Part shown: piece after piece, positions 45,298 to 53,865 of the stretch
Numbering within the stretch: the first letter of the stretch is position 1
Layout: the number at the start of each line of letters is the position of its first letter
Assembly: GCF_900129045.1 (NCBI RefSeq)
Contig: NZ_FQTX01000001.1
Coordinates: 62,001-126,000, forward strand
Reading direction: 5' to 3'
Source: Bifidobacterium merycicum DSM 6492
GTDB taxonomy: Bacteria > Actinomycetota > Actinomycetes > Actinomycetales > Bifidobacteriaceae
DNA: 64,000 nt
Notes under the pieces: model-generated
Seen by the model: the letters and a program-made list of their open reading frames with translations, nothing else
Databases searched by the model: none
Told to the model about the DNA's origin: nothing
Program-made: the position numbers and the translations under genes

Positions 45298-46069
45298 AAT
45301 CGTGTTGCAGGGACGTGGCATCTGCAAAAGCTATGGGTCGAAGCGGAATCGCAGGCAGGTGCTGTTCGACGTGGACATCGAGGTGCGCAGCGGGGAGTGC
45401 CTGGCGATCATCGGTGCTTCCGGCTCGGGCAAATCGACGTTGACGCGAGTGCTGTTCGGCCTGGAATCCGCGGATTGTGGTGAGATCGCATACCGTGGCC
45501 AGGCGATGGGGGAGCGGAACGATGCCGTGCGCCATATGCTGCGCGGTGAGACCGGACTGGTGTTCCAGGACCCCTTCGCCTCGCTCGACCCACGCTGGCA
45601 CGTTGCGCGTTCCGTAGAGGAGCCGTTGCGGTTGCACCATAGGGGCATGGGCGATGACGAGGCCGCTTCGCGGATCGGGCGAGCATTACGACTGGTCGGA
45701 CTCGATCCGGCGGTATTCGCCGCACGGTACCCCATGGATCTATCCGGCGGGCAGGCGCAACGTGTCGCCATTGCGCGTGCCATAGTGGATGATCCGGGCG
45801 TCATTCTTGCCGACGAGCCGATGAGCGCCATCGATGTGGCCGCGCGTGTACGGATCCTTGAGACCTTCCACGCCATCCGCGAGGCGAACCCGAATATGTC
45901 GCTGGTCATGGTCTCGCACGATCTTGGCGTGGTGCGGCATATCGCCGATCGTATCGTCGTACTGCATGACGGGCGCGTCGAGGAAAGCGGTACGACCACG
46001 GAAATACTGAAGCATCCCTGTTCCGCGTACACGCGCTCGCTCATCGAAGCCGCGTCCATGCAGGCCTGA
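45290..46069 (+). CDS. Peptide-type ABC transporter ATPase, DppF/OppF-like
   Basis: 259 residues. Walker A is GASGSGKSTLTRVLFG, the Q loop VFQDPFASLDPRW, the signature [15 protein letters not shown], Walker B VILADEPMSAIDVAARV and the H loop VSHDLGVVRHIAD. QDPFASLDPR is typical of DppF/OppF subunits. It closes the importer operon. The stop is followed by a 9-bp-period repeat that runs into the end of the convergent membrane protein gene. Confidence 0.9.
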   Translation: MNEIVLQGRGICKSYGSKRNRRQVLFDVDIEVRSGECLAIIGASGSGKSTLTRVLFGLESADCGEIAYRGQAMGERNDAVRHMLRGETGLVFQDPFASLDPRWHVARSVEEPLRLHHRGMGDDEAASRIGRALRLVGLDPAVFAARYPMDLSGGQAQRVAIARAIVDDPGVILADEPMSAIDVAARVRILETFHAIREANPNMSLVMVSHDLGVVRHIADRIVVLHDGRVEESGTTTEILKHPCSAYTRSLIEAASMQA

Positions 46070-46096
46070 TCGCAGGTCGGATTGATGCAAGGTAGG

Positions 46097-46150
46097 CGGC
46101 TGGGCCGGCTGAACCGACTGGATCGCCTGAATCGGCTGAACCGACTAGAA
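46097..46150. repeat. 9-bp tandem repeat, six units, overlapping a gene end
   Basis: Units CGGCTGGGC, CGGCTGAAC, CGACTGGAT, CGCCTGAAT, CGGCTGAAC and CGACTAGAA. The last unit contains the stop codon of the minus-strand membrane protein gene. Confidence 0.75.
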
Positions 46151-47839
46151 CGTGAACAGTCTGCGCAACCAGTCGTACAGGGCAGGATTCGAAACATTCC
46201 AGCTTTCGCTCCGCCCCGGGGTCATCAGCCATAGCAGTTGCAGGCCGATGCCGACGATAAGCAGGGCGACGATCACGACGGTCAGCCACCGACGCCCGTT
46301 TTCGCGCACATCCGTGTTCCACGCGAACAGCAGGCACATGGTGCCGATGAGCATCAGCCATGTCATATCGCACAGGTAACGCGCGTTCACGCCGAACGGT
46401 CCGTCGATGCAGGCGATGAGAACGGCCAAGGCCAGGAAGGAGAGTCCCAGCGCCCCGCAGCGGGTTGCCTGTGGGCTTCGATCGTGCCGCAACCGGATGA
46501 TGTACCGGATGGCCGCGGGCAATGCGAGCAGGCAGATCGGTGACAGCGCGACGAGTCCGCCGGCGAACTGTTCCGGAATGATGTTCCGGTTACGGAACAG
46601 GAACCCCCATGGGTTTGCCTCATCCAGCGAGAACACGTCCATGGTGTAGGGGAATTCCTTCGTGAAACCGATTGGGGTGAGGAACAGCAGGAGGACGGAA
46701 TACAGGCGTGCTTTCAGACTGACATGCCGTTGCGTCAGATCGCAGCCGGTGAGATTGTAGGCTGCGCCGAAGTCGAACGGGTTGTCGAAACGGGCCGTGT
46801 TGTATGCCATCATCGCGCAGCCGATGACGAGGAACGGCAGAATCGCCGCGATGGTGGAGAGGATGGCGTGCCTGGAACGGATGGACAGGATATCGCGGGT
46901 TCGGATTTGCGGCCATAGGAGGATGATGCCGAACACCGCGGTGAGGATGAACGCCGGTCTGCAGGCGATGGTGAGCGCGACAAGCGTCGAACCGGTGGCG
47001 ATGAACGGGATGCGTGGGGCGTGACGGTCATCCCTGGAAGAGCGTGCCCACAATGCGATGCCTGCGGGTGCGAGCGCGAGCGATGCGAGGATGGGAATCG
47101 AATAGAACCATGGGACGAGCACCAGATACGTCAATCCGGATGCCGCCACGATCGCGGTGCAGGCGAGGACCGCGAGCCATCTGGGGGTGCCGCGCCAATA
47201 GCGCTTCCACAGTGTTTCGATAAGGAATATGAGCGAAGCGCATGCCAGTATCGCAAGGAACGCGCATCCTGCGGCGGTCGGCAGATCGGTTCCGGTCAGT
47301 GCTTTGAACGGCGCGAAGAGCAGAAGCGCCGGCAGCGGGCCGAAATAGCAGTAGTACCGGCCATGGTAGAACGCCCAATCCCAGCGTGACGGATCGCCGG
47401 TTTGCGCGCCGAGGGTTCCTCTGGTCTGCTCGTCGTACGGATTATCCATGGCAGCAAGCCAGTCGGGGATATGCGCGTCGATCCAGGTCCTGCCATGCAG
47501 GAACGCGTCGGCGAACTGCTGGTACTGCGAACGGTCCACGAGGAAGGTGCCACCCTGGTATTGCAGGGTGTACACGCTGTCGGAAGGATGCGTGGACACC
47601 GTCAGCAGTATGAGAATCGTCGACATCACCGCCCAGAGAACCACGAAAGGCGTCCATGTGTGATGGCGTTTGCGGTTGGTGCGGTTGGTGTGATCGGTGC
47701 GGTCGATGCAGTCGGTGTGATCGGTGCGATCGGATTCCGGCGTGAGCGGGGAACGGCCGTCGTTCCCATCGACGGTCGCGTTCGTTGCGCGGGGATGTGA
47801 GGGGGGCCGATGCTCGCGGGGGTTCTGCGCATGATTCAC
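46145..47839 (-). CDS. Polytopic membrane protein, possible GT-C-type glycosyltransferase
   Basis: 564 residues from GTG 47839. The first 60 residues are hydrophilic and contain three-residue near-repeats (DRT DHT DCI DRT DHT NRT), encoded by a 9-bp tandem repeat at 47673-47735. About 11-12 membrane segments follow. The first extracytoplasmic loop is large (about 100 residues) and contains WDWAFYHGRYYCYFGPLP. This layout resembles GT-C mannosyl- or arabinosyl-transferases and related envelope proteins, but I see no diagnostic motif. It converges with the peptide transporter operon. Confidence 0.55.
   Translation of the reverse strand: MNHAQNPREHRPPSHPRATNATVDGNDGRSPLTPESDRTDHTDCIDRTDHTNRTNRKRHHTWTPFVVLWAVMSTILILLTVSTHPSDSVYTLQYQGGTFLVDRSQYQQFADAFLHGRTWIDAHIPDWLAAMDNPYDEQTRGTLGAQTGDPSRWDWAFYHGRYYCYFGPLPALLLFAPFKALTGTDLPTAAGCAFLAILACASLIFLIETLWKRYWRGTPRWLAVLACTAIVAASGLTYLVLVPWFYSIPILASLALAPAGIALWARSSRDDRHAPRIPFIATGSTLVALTIACRPAFILTAVFGIILLWPQIRTRDILSIRSRHAILSTIAAILPFLVIGCAMMAYNTARFDNPFDFGAAYNLTGCDLTQRHVSLKARLYSVLLLFLTPIGFTKEFPYTMDVFSLDEANPWGFLFRNRNIIPEQFAGGLVALSPICLLALPAAIRYIIRLRHDRSPQATRCGALGLSFLALAVLIACIDGPFGVNARYLCDMTWLMLIGTMCLLFAWNTDVRENGRRWLTVVIVALLIVGIGLQLLWLMTPGRSESWNVSNPALYDWLRRLFTF
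47673..47735. repeat. 9-bp tandem repeat inside a coding region, seven units
   Basis: Units GCGGTTGGT, GCGGTTGGT, GTGATCGGT, GCGGTCGAT, GCAGTCGGT, GTGATCGGT and GCGATCGGA. They encode the hydrophilic N-terminal repeats of the minus-strand membrane protein. Confidence 0.75.
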
Positions 47840-48003
47840 TGTATATCACGCAGATGCGATGATGCCCGGTGGGGTGGCGGGCGCTGTGAGGGGCGTCATA
47901 TCGCGGTTTGCTAGGGGTGGAACGAGCCTGTTTCCGGGAATCCGGTACGGTCCGCGCGTCCGCATGATGAACGCGGGCGACATGCCGATGTCCGGGGGAG
48001 TGG

Positions 48004-48009
48004 TAATGT
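48004..48009 (+). promoter_or_regulatory. -10 box of a leaderless promoter for the Cys leader peptide
   Basis: TAATGT is followed by exactly 7 bases and then the ATG of the leader ORF at 48017. No clear -35 is seen. The upstream part 47840-48003 holds no gene I can support. Confidence 0.6.
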
Positions 48010-48016
48010 AAGCCAC

Positions 48017-48049
48017 ATGTTCAATCGCTCTTGTTGTTGCTGTCGCTAA
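48017..48049 (+). CDS. Cysteine-rich leader peptide MFNRSCCCCR
   Basis: A ten-codon ORF with codons ATG TTC AAT CGC TCT TGT TGT TGC TGT CGC TAA. Four consecutive Cys codons sit 318 bases upstream of a cystathionine beta-synthase gene, whose pathway makes cysteine. The start lies 7 bases after a -10 box, so the transcript probably begins on this ATG. Cys-rich short upstream ORFs that attenuate downstream expression when cysteine is plentiful are known in mycobacteria. The same logic here is inferred: ribosome stalling at Cys codons when Cys-tRNA is scarce would change the fold of the following leader. Confidence 0.8.
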   Translation: MFNRSCCCCR

Positions 48050-48334
48050 CCAACCGCCCGAGGGGGCGCGTGGTTCATCGACGCATAACTTGAGATAGGA
48101 CATTCCAGAACGTCCGGCGTGGTCGTCGGAACTTCGATTTTCCGGATTCCCGCAACATATCGGCGTAAGCGCCCGACTTTCGACATACGGCGAACCGTAA
48201 CCACATACGGCGTATCCCGTACGAACGCGGGAATCCATACAGGTCCTGTTTCAACCGCTGCACATGACGACGCGGCTTCCCGGGAACGCATCCCAATCCG
48301 AACCCCCGAAACCGTAAAACCCAAAGGAAACGTC
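48050..48334 (+). other. Structured mRNA leader between the Cys peptide and the transsulfuration genes
   Basis: Right after the leader ORF, AACCA (from 48048) and GCCC pair with GGGC and TGGTT in an interrupted hairpin overlapping the stop codon. Further on, GGATTCCCGC (48144-48153) is perfectly complementary to GCGGGAATCC (48227-48236), enclosing two direct copies of ACATACGGCG (48183-48192 and 48203-48212). A purine-rich AAAGGAAA (48324-48330) serves the next gene. Which helices exclude one another is not determined. No T-rich terminator is present, so control by Rho or at translation initiation is possible. Confidence 0.6.
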
Positions 48335-49345
48335 ATGACCATCCACAACAGCACCTCGGAACTCATCGGCAACACCCCGCTCATCAAACTCAACCATGTG
48401 ACGGACGGCATCGAAGCCACCATCGCCGCCAAAGTCGAATACTTCAATCCCGGCGGCTCCGCCAAGGACCGCATCGCCGAACGCATCATCGACGCAGCCG
48501 AACGCAGCGGCGAACTCAAGCCGGGCGGCGTGATCGTCGAACCGACCTCCGGCAACACCGGCGTCGGACTCGCCCTGGTGGCGCAGCAGCGCGGCTATCG
48601 CACCATCTTCACCCTGCCCGACAAGGTTTCCGAAGCCAAGCGCGCCGTGCTGCGCGCATACGGGGCGGAAGTGGTGGTGACCCCCACGGACGCCGGTCCG
48701 GACGATCCCCGCTCCTACTACCAGGTGGCGGAACGTCTCGCCAGGACGATTCCCGGCGGCTACCGCCCGAACCAGTATGACAATCCGAACGGCCCGCTGA
48801 GCCACTACCACACCACAGGCCCGGAAATCTGGCAGGCCACCGACCATAAGGTCACGCATTTCGTGGCGGGCATCGGCACCGGCGGCACCATCTCCGGCAC
48901 CGGACGCTACCTCAAGGAGGTTTCCGACGGCAAGGTGCAGGTGATCGGCGCCGATCCGGAAGGCTCCATCTACTCCGATCCGAACGACGTGCACCAGTAC
49001 AAGATCGAAGGCGTGGGCGAGGACTTCTACCCGAAGGCCTTCGACCGCGACCTGCCGGATGAGATCGTGCAGGTCACCGACGCCGAAGCCTTCGAAATGA
49101 CCCGACGTCTCGCGGCCGAAGAAGGGCTGCTGGTCGGCGGCTCGGCCGGCATGGCCGTCGTGTCCGCGCTGAAATACGCGCGTGAACACGAACTCGACGC
49201 CGATCAGACCGTTGTCGTGCTGCTGCCCGATTCCGGGCGCGGCTATATGGAGAAGATCTTCAACGACGATTGGATGCGCGCCAACGGATTCGGCGACGTG
49301 GTGGAACGCACCACCAGGCCGAGCCTCGCCGAACAGTACCTGTGA
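48335..49345 (+). CDS. Cystathionine beta-synthase-type PLP enzyme (without CBS domains)
   Basis: 336 residues of fold-type II PLP enzyme. Lys44 in GGSAKDR binds PLP, TSGNTGVGLAL binds the substrate carboxylate, and GIGTGGTISGTGRYL binds the phosphate. Long stretches match actinobacterial cystathionine beta-synthases better than ordinary CysK: PRSYYQVAERLA, RPNQYDNPNGPLSHY, TTGPEIWQAT and GADPEGSIYS. The C-terminal Bateman domains of mammalian CBS are absent. It would condense serine (or O-acetylserine) with homocysteine. The downstream cystathionine gamma-lyase completes reverse transsulfuration to cysteine. An O-acetylserine sulfhydrylase activity cannot be excluded. Regulation by the Cys leader is inferred. 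Confidence 0.85.
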   Translation: MTIHNSTSELIGNTPLIKLNHVTDGIEATIAAKVEYFNPGGSAKDRIAERIIDAAERSGELKPGGVIVEPTSGNTGVGLALVAQQRGYRTIFTLPDKVSEAKRAVLRAYGAEVVVTPTDAGPDDPRSYYQVAERLARTIPGGYRPNQYDNPNGPLSHYHTTGPEIWQATDHKVTHFVAGIGTGGTISGTGRYLKEVSDGKVQVIGADPEGSIYSDPNDVHQYKIEGVGEDFYPKAFDRDLPDEIVQVTDAEAFEMTRRLAAEEGLLVGGSAGMAVVSALKYAREHELDADQTVVVLLPDSGRGYMEKIFNDDWMRANGFGDVVERTTRPSLAEQYL

Positions 49346-49463
49346 CAGCGGAACGCCACCCCGCATCATCCGGACGCATCCCATCCAAACTCATCAAACT
49401 CATCAAACCAACCGACAACCCGAACCATCACCCATCGAACAACCAAGCAAAGGACACACGATC

Positions 49464-50645
49464 ATGACCATCTCCACCAACACCGAAGCACTGAACGCCT
49501 CCGCACTCGCCACCCGCGCCATCCACGCAGGCCAGGAACCCGATCCGATCACCGGCGCCGTGGTCACGCCGATCTACATGACCTCCACGTTCAAGCAGGA
49601 CGGCGTCGGCGGCCTGAGAAACGGCTACGATTACAGCCGTTCCATCAACCCGACCCGCAACAGCTTCGACGAGCAGCTCGCCAGCGTCGAAGGCGCGAAA
49701 TACGCGCTGAGCTTCTCCTCGGGGCTCGCGGCCATCGACGTGCTGCTGCGCTCCACGCTCAAGCCGGGCGACAACATCCTGCTCGGCAACGACGTGTACG
49801 GCGGCACCTACCGTCTGCTCTCCAAGGTGTTCGTGCCATGGGGCATCGGCCTCGACGTGGTCGACATCATCGACACCACCGCCGTGTCCGCGGCGCTCGC
49901 CAAGAAGCAGTACGCGTACATTTGGGTCGAAACCCCGTCCAACCCGCTGCTCAACATCACCGATATCGCCGCCACCGCCGCCGTGGCCCACGCGCACGGC
50001 ACCAAGGTCGTGGTGGATAACACCTTCGCCTCGCCGGTATTGCAGCATCCGCTGGCTGATGGCGCGGACGTGGTCGTCTACTCCACCACCAAGTACATCG
50101 GCGGGCATTCCGACGTGGTCGGCGGTGCGGTGGTCCTCAACGACGAGGAGACGCGCGACGCCGTCGCCTTCCTGCAGAACGCCGCTGGAGCCGTGCCCTC
50201 CCCGTTTGACTCCTGGCTGGACATCCGAGGTCTCAAAACCCTCGACCTGCGCGTCAGGCAGCACAGCCGCAACGCGATGAAGGTGGCGCAGTGGCTCGAA
50301 ACCCGTCCCGAAGTGGAACGCGTATGGTACCCGGGTCTCGAATCGCATCCGGGCCACGAAATCGCCGCACGTCAGATGCACGGCGGATTCGGCGGCATGA
50401 TCTCCGTGCAGATCGCAGCCGGTTTCGAAGCCGCCAAGACGTTCGCCGGAGCCACGCAGGTGTTTACGCTGGCCGAATCATTGGGCGGCGTGGAATCGTT
50501 GATCGAGCATCCGGGCGCCATGACCCACGCCTCGGTGGCCGGCACCACGCTTGAGGTGCCCGCCAATCTGATCCGACTCTCCATCGGCCTTGAGGATGCC
50601 GATGATCTCATCGCCGACCTCGAACAGGCGTTCCAGCGCATCTGA
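49464..50645 (+). CDS. Cystathionine gamma-lyase/synthase (Cys/Met PLP family)
   Basis: 393 residues of fold-type I PLP enzyme. Lys210 in YSTTKYIGGHSD binds PLP. ATRAIHAGQEPDPITGAVV opens the protein; YDYSRSINPTR, ASVEGAKYALSFSSGLAA and ESLGGVESLIEHPGAMTHAS are the family blocks. Sequence alone does not fully separate gamma-synthase (MetB) from gamma-lyase. Pairing with a cystathionine beta-synthase and a Cys-codon leader favours gamma-lyase, making cysteine from cystathionine. AAAGGAC precedes ATG 49464. A short 9-bp-period repeat (ACTCATCAA twice) lies in the 118-base gap after the previous gene. Confidence 0.88.
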   Translation: MTISTNTEALNASALATRAIHAGQEPDPITGAVVTPIYMTSTFKQDGVGGLRNGYDYSRSINPTRNSFDEQLASVEGAKYALSFSSGLAAIDVLLRSTLKPGDNILLGNDVYGGTYRLLSKVFVPWGIGLDVVDIIDTTAVSAALAKKQYAYIWVETPSNPLLNITDIAATAAVAHAHGTKVVVDNTFASPVLQHPLADGADVVVYSTTKYIGGHSDVVGGAVVLNDEETRDAVAFLQNAAGAVPSPFDSWLDIRGLKTLDLRVRQHSRNAMKVAQWLETRPEVERVWYPGLESHPGHEIAARQMHGGFGGMISVQIAAGFEAAKTFAGATQVFTLAESLGGVESLIEHPGAMTHASVAGTTLEVPANLIRLSIGLEDADDLIADLEQAFQRI

Positions 50646-50766
50646 CGGCAACGCGGGGAATGCGGAAAGATGAAAGACTAGGGGGAAACCAGGGGGGAAA
50701 CAAGGGGACCTCGAGGGGCTGGGCGAATCCGACGGCAGGTCGTGATCGCGCGGCCCCTCGCCGTAT

Positions 50767-50798
50767 GCAATGGGATACGAAACGTATCCCATTGCTTT
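50767..50798 (+). terminator. Rho-independent terminator after the transsulfuration pair
   Basis: GCAATGGGATACG (50767-50779) and CGTATCCCATTGC (50783-50795) form a perfect 13-bp stem with loop AAA, followed by TTT. Confidence 0.85.
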
Positions 50799-50828
50799 CC
50801 CGACATCGTTATGACGGGGGTATCGCCC

Positions 50829-50834
50829 TATAAT
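50829..50834 (+). promoter_or_regulatory. -10 box TATAAT upstream of the MacB-type ABC gene
   Basis: A consensus TATAAT gives a leader of about 70 bases containing a CCCCGCTTCGGGG hairpin near 50870. A weak -35 only is visible. Confidence 0.5.
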
Positions 50835-50913
50835 GCTTGGCGACAGCGTCCGCGCTCCATTCGAGCGCACCCCGCTTCGGGGAGGGGACGACGATTAAGC
50901 GAGACGAGGCGGC

Positions 50914-53748
50914 ATGCTGCAGATCCAAGGCATCTCCAAACAATACAAAACCGGCGATTTCGTGCAACAGGCGTTGGACGATGTCAGCCTGAACCTGCGC
51001 GACAGCGAGTTCGTGGCCATCCTCGGTCCTTCCGGATCGGGCAAAACCACGCTGCTCAACATTATCGGCGGGCTCGACCATTATGATTCCGGCGATCTGG
51101 TGATCAACGGCATCTCCACCAAGCAGTACAAGAGCCGCGACTGGGATTCCTACCGCAACCACACCATCGGCTTCGTGTTCCAAAGTTACAACCTCATCCC
51201 GCATCAGACGATCCTGTCCAATGTGGAACTCGCCCTGACCATTTCAGGCGTTCCGCGTTCGGAACGACGCCAGCGTGCGCGCAAAGCGCTCGAACAGGTG
51301 GGTTTGGGCGCGCATGTCGACAAGAAGCCGAACCAGCTGTCCGGCGGCCAGATGCAGCGCGTGGCCATCGCCCGCGCCCTGGTGAACGATCCCGACATCG
51401 TGCTGGCCGACGAACCGACCGGCGCGCTCGACTCCGAAACCTCCGTGCAGATCATGGAACTGCTCAAGGAAGTCGCCAAGGACCGACTTGTCGTCATGGT
51501 GACCCACAACCCCGAACTGGCCTACCAGTATGCCACGCGCATCGTGGAACTCAAGGACGGCATGATCCGTTCGGACTCCGATCCGTACGAACCGGCCTCC
51601 GATGAGTCGACCGCAGCGCCCGTGCATAGGACGATGGGCCGCGCATCCATGTCGTTCCTCACCTCCATCGCGCTGAGCTTCAACAACCTGCGCACCAAGA
51701 AGGGGCGCACGTTCCTCACCTCGTTCGCCGGTTCCATCGGCATTATCGGTATCGCGCTCATCATATCCGTTTCGGCCGGCGTAAACACGTACATCGCCAA
51801 CATCCAGCGCGAAACGATGACCGCCTACCCGATCACCATCGACGAGCAGACCTTCGACCTGACCAGCATGATGACCTCCGGCAAGCAGAGCGCGGAGAAT
51901 CAGGGCAAGAAACACGGCAACGACGCGATCTACCCGGATGACACGGCCATCAAAGGCACCGCTTCGATGACCAGCAGCATCACCGAAAACAATCTGAGCG
52001 CATTCAAGAAGTATTTGGACGGCAAAAACAACGCCGTGCGCGAGCATGTCGGCTCGGCGGGCATCCAGTATTCGTACGACACGAAGTTCTCCGTGTACTC
52101 GCATGATGCGGACGGCACGCTGGTCAACGCGGACGGCGTGACCGTGGGTGGTTCCGGCAGCACGTCGATGGCCGACCAGATGGCCAACGGCTCGCTCATG
52201 TCGGCCGATTCGTCCACCTTCACCTCCACGCGCGTGAGCATGCTCACCGGCAAAACCGATCAGAACGCCGCGCCGAGCTCGTTCCACGAGATCATGCCCA
52301 GCGCCGACGGCAAGCAGAACGTCGGCAAGGTCGTTTCCGACAACTACCAGGTGGTCAAGGGCTCCTGGCCGAAGAACAAGAACGAGGTCGTGGTGGTGCT
52401 CGACGAGAACAACTCGCTGTCGCTGACCACCGTGTACGAGCTTGGTCTGAAGTCCGCGAGCGACTACCACGACATGATGAACCAGCTCAACTCCGGCGAC
52501 AAGGTGAAAACCGACACCAAGAAAATCAATTACGGCGACGTCGTCGGACGCACGCTCAAACTGTTGCCCGCCTGCGACCAGTATGTCAAGGGTGATGACG
52601 GGCATTGGACCTACGTGGGCGACGATGCGGATCAGATCAACACGCTGATCGACTCGGACAAGGCCATCGATCTGAAGATCGTGGGTGTGGTCAAGCCGGT
52701 TGCGGACGCCGACGCGACGCCGTTGTCGTCCGGCGTGGGCTATATGCGCGCGCTGACCGATGCGCTCATCGACCGCGCCGCATCCAGCCAGATCGGCACC
52801 GAGCAGAAGGCCGACAAGACGCACAACGTGCTCAATGGCATGACGTTCTCGCCGTCCGACGATGCCACCAAGGCGCAGGACGCCCGCGCCTACGTCGTGT
52901 CCCTCGGCGTGAGCAAGAAGGCGCAGATGGCGCAGAGCCTCATGGCATCCGCGCAGGGCATGACCGGTCAGGCCGGTGCCGCCGGTCAGGCCGGACAGCA
53001 GGGTGCCGCAGCCCAGCAGGGCGCAGCCACGGCGCAGATGAGTGAACAGCAGCTCGCCGAACGGTTCGACGCCTACATCGCCACCGCCGACGAGTCGACG
53101 CTGGTCGCCATCTACAACCAGTACGTGTCCACCGGCTCCTACAACGACAACCTCGCCGACTTCGGCGTGATCAGCCGCAGTGCGCCCAGTTCCATCAACA
53201 TCTACGTCGACAGCTTCGAAGACAAGAACGCCATCAACGACGCCATCGACGACTACAACGAAACCGCCAAGGAAAAGGACAAGATCACCTACACCGATTA
53301 CGTGGGCCTGATGATGAACTCGGTGACCACCATCATCAACGTCATCACCTATGTGCTCATCGCGTTCGTGGCCGTGTCGCTGGTGGTCTCCTCGATCATG
53401 ATTGGCATCATCACCTACATTTCCGTGCTGGAACGCACCAAGGAGATCGGCATCCTGCGTGCCATGGGCGCCTCCAAGCGCAACGTGTCCAACGTGTTCA
53501 ACGCGGAGACCGGCATCATCGGCCTGCTGGCCGGCCTGATCGGCGTGGGCGTGACCGTGCTGCTCAACATCCCGATCAACAGCGTGCTGCACTACTTCAT
53601 GGGCACTGATGAGGTCAGCGCCGTGCTGCCGGTCGGCAACGCCATCGTCTTGGTGATCCTCAGCGTCGTGCTCACGCTGATCGGCGGGCTCATCCCGTCG
53701 CGTGGCGCGGCCAAGCGTGATCCGGCCACCGCGTTGCGCACCGAGTAG
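50914..53748 (+). CDS. MacB/LolD-type ABC transporter: fused ATPase and FtsX-like permease
   Basis: 944 residues. The N-terminal ATPase (residues 1-230) has Walker [14 protein letters not shown] loop [11 protein letters not shown], signature [15 protein letters not shown] and Walker [14 protein letters not shown] membrane segment follows near residue 270 ([20 protein letters not shown]). Then comes a large extracytoplasmic domain of about 500 residues with an Ala/Gln/Gly-rich patch at bases 52960-53045, and three C-terminal membrane segments of FtsX type with [19 protein letters not shown]. Such proteins are mechanotransmitters or exporters of peptides and lipoproteins rather than importers. 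It appears monocistronic. Confidence 0.88.
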   Translation: MLQIQGISKQYKTGDFVQQALDDVSLNLRDSEFVAILGPSGSGKTTLLNIIGGLDHYDSGDLVINGISTKQYKSRDWDSYRNHTIGFVFQSYNLIPHQTILSNVELALTISGVPRSERRQRARKALEQVGLGAHVDKKPNQLSGGQMQRVAIARALVNDPDIVLADEPTGALDSETSVQIMELLKEVAKDRLVVMVTHNPELAYQYATRIVELKDGMIRSDSDPYEPASDESTAAPVHRTMGRASMSFLTSIALSFNNLRTKKGRTFLTSFAGSIGIIGIALIISVSAGVNTYIANIQRETMTAYPITIDEQTFDLTSMMTSGKQSAENQGKKHGNDAIYPDDTAIKGTASMTSSITENNLSAFKKYLDGKNNAVREHVGSAGIQYSYDTKFSVYSHDADGTLVNADGVTVGGSGSTSMADQMANGSLMSADSSTFTSTRVSMLTGKTDQNAAPSSFHEIMPSADGKQNVGKVVSDNYQVVKGSWPKNKNEVVVVLDENNSLSLTTVYELGLKSASDYHDMMNQLNSGDKVKTDTKKINYGDVVGRTLKLLPACDQYVKGDDGHWTYVGDDADQINTLIDSDKAIDLKIVGVVKPVADADATPLSSGVGYMRALTDALIDRAASSQIGTEQKADKTHNVLNGMTFSPSDDATKAQDARAYVVSLGVSKKAQMAQSLMASAQGMTGQAGAAGQAGQQGAAAQQGAATAQMSEQQLAERFDAYIATADESTLVAIYNQYVSTGSYNDNLADFGVISRSAPSSINIYVDSFEDKNAINDAIDDYNETAKEKDKITYTDYVGLMMNSVTTIINVITYVLIAFVAVSLVVSSIMIGIITYISVLERTKEIGILRAMGASKRNVSNVFNAETGIIGLLAGLIGVGVTVLLNIPINSVLHYFMGTDEVSAVLPVGNAIVLVILSVVLTLIGGLIPSRGAAKRDPATALRTE

Positions 53749-53763
53749 CGGACGTTCCGGGTG

Positions 53764-53799
53764 CGGATGCTTCGGATGCTTCGGATGCCTCGGATGGCG
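53764..53799. repeat. 9-bp tandem repeat, four units
   Basis: CGGATGCTT twice, then CGGATGCCT and CGGATGGCG, 16 bases after the ABC gene stop. CGGATGACG-like pieces continue to 53828. Confidence 0.75.
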
Positions 53800-53852
53800 G
53801 AGCACCGGATGACGGAGCATATTGGATGACTCATGCGCCGCGCGTCGCCTAC

Positions 53853-53858
53853 TAGACT
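53853..53858 (+). promoter_or_regulatory. -10 box of a leaderless recQ promoter
   Basis: TAGACT lies exactly 7 bases before ATG 53866. The same hexamer precedes the gene at 11798. Confidence 0.6.
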
Positions 53859-53865
53859 GTCGCAT

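Noticed and set aside
47846..48238. Minus-strand ORF of 130 codons across the Cys leader
   Set aside because: Composition is not protein-like, and it overlaps the leader ORF and the leader pairing, which explain the region better.
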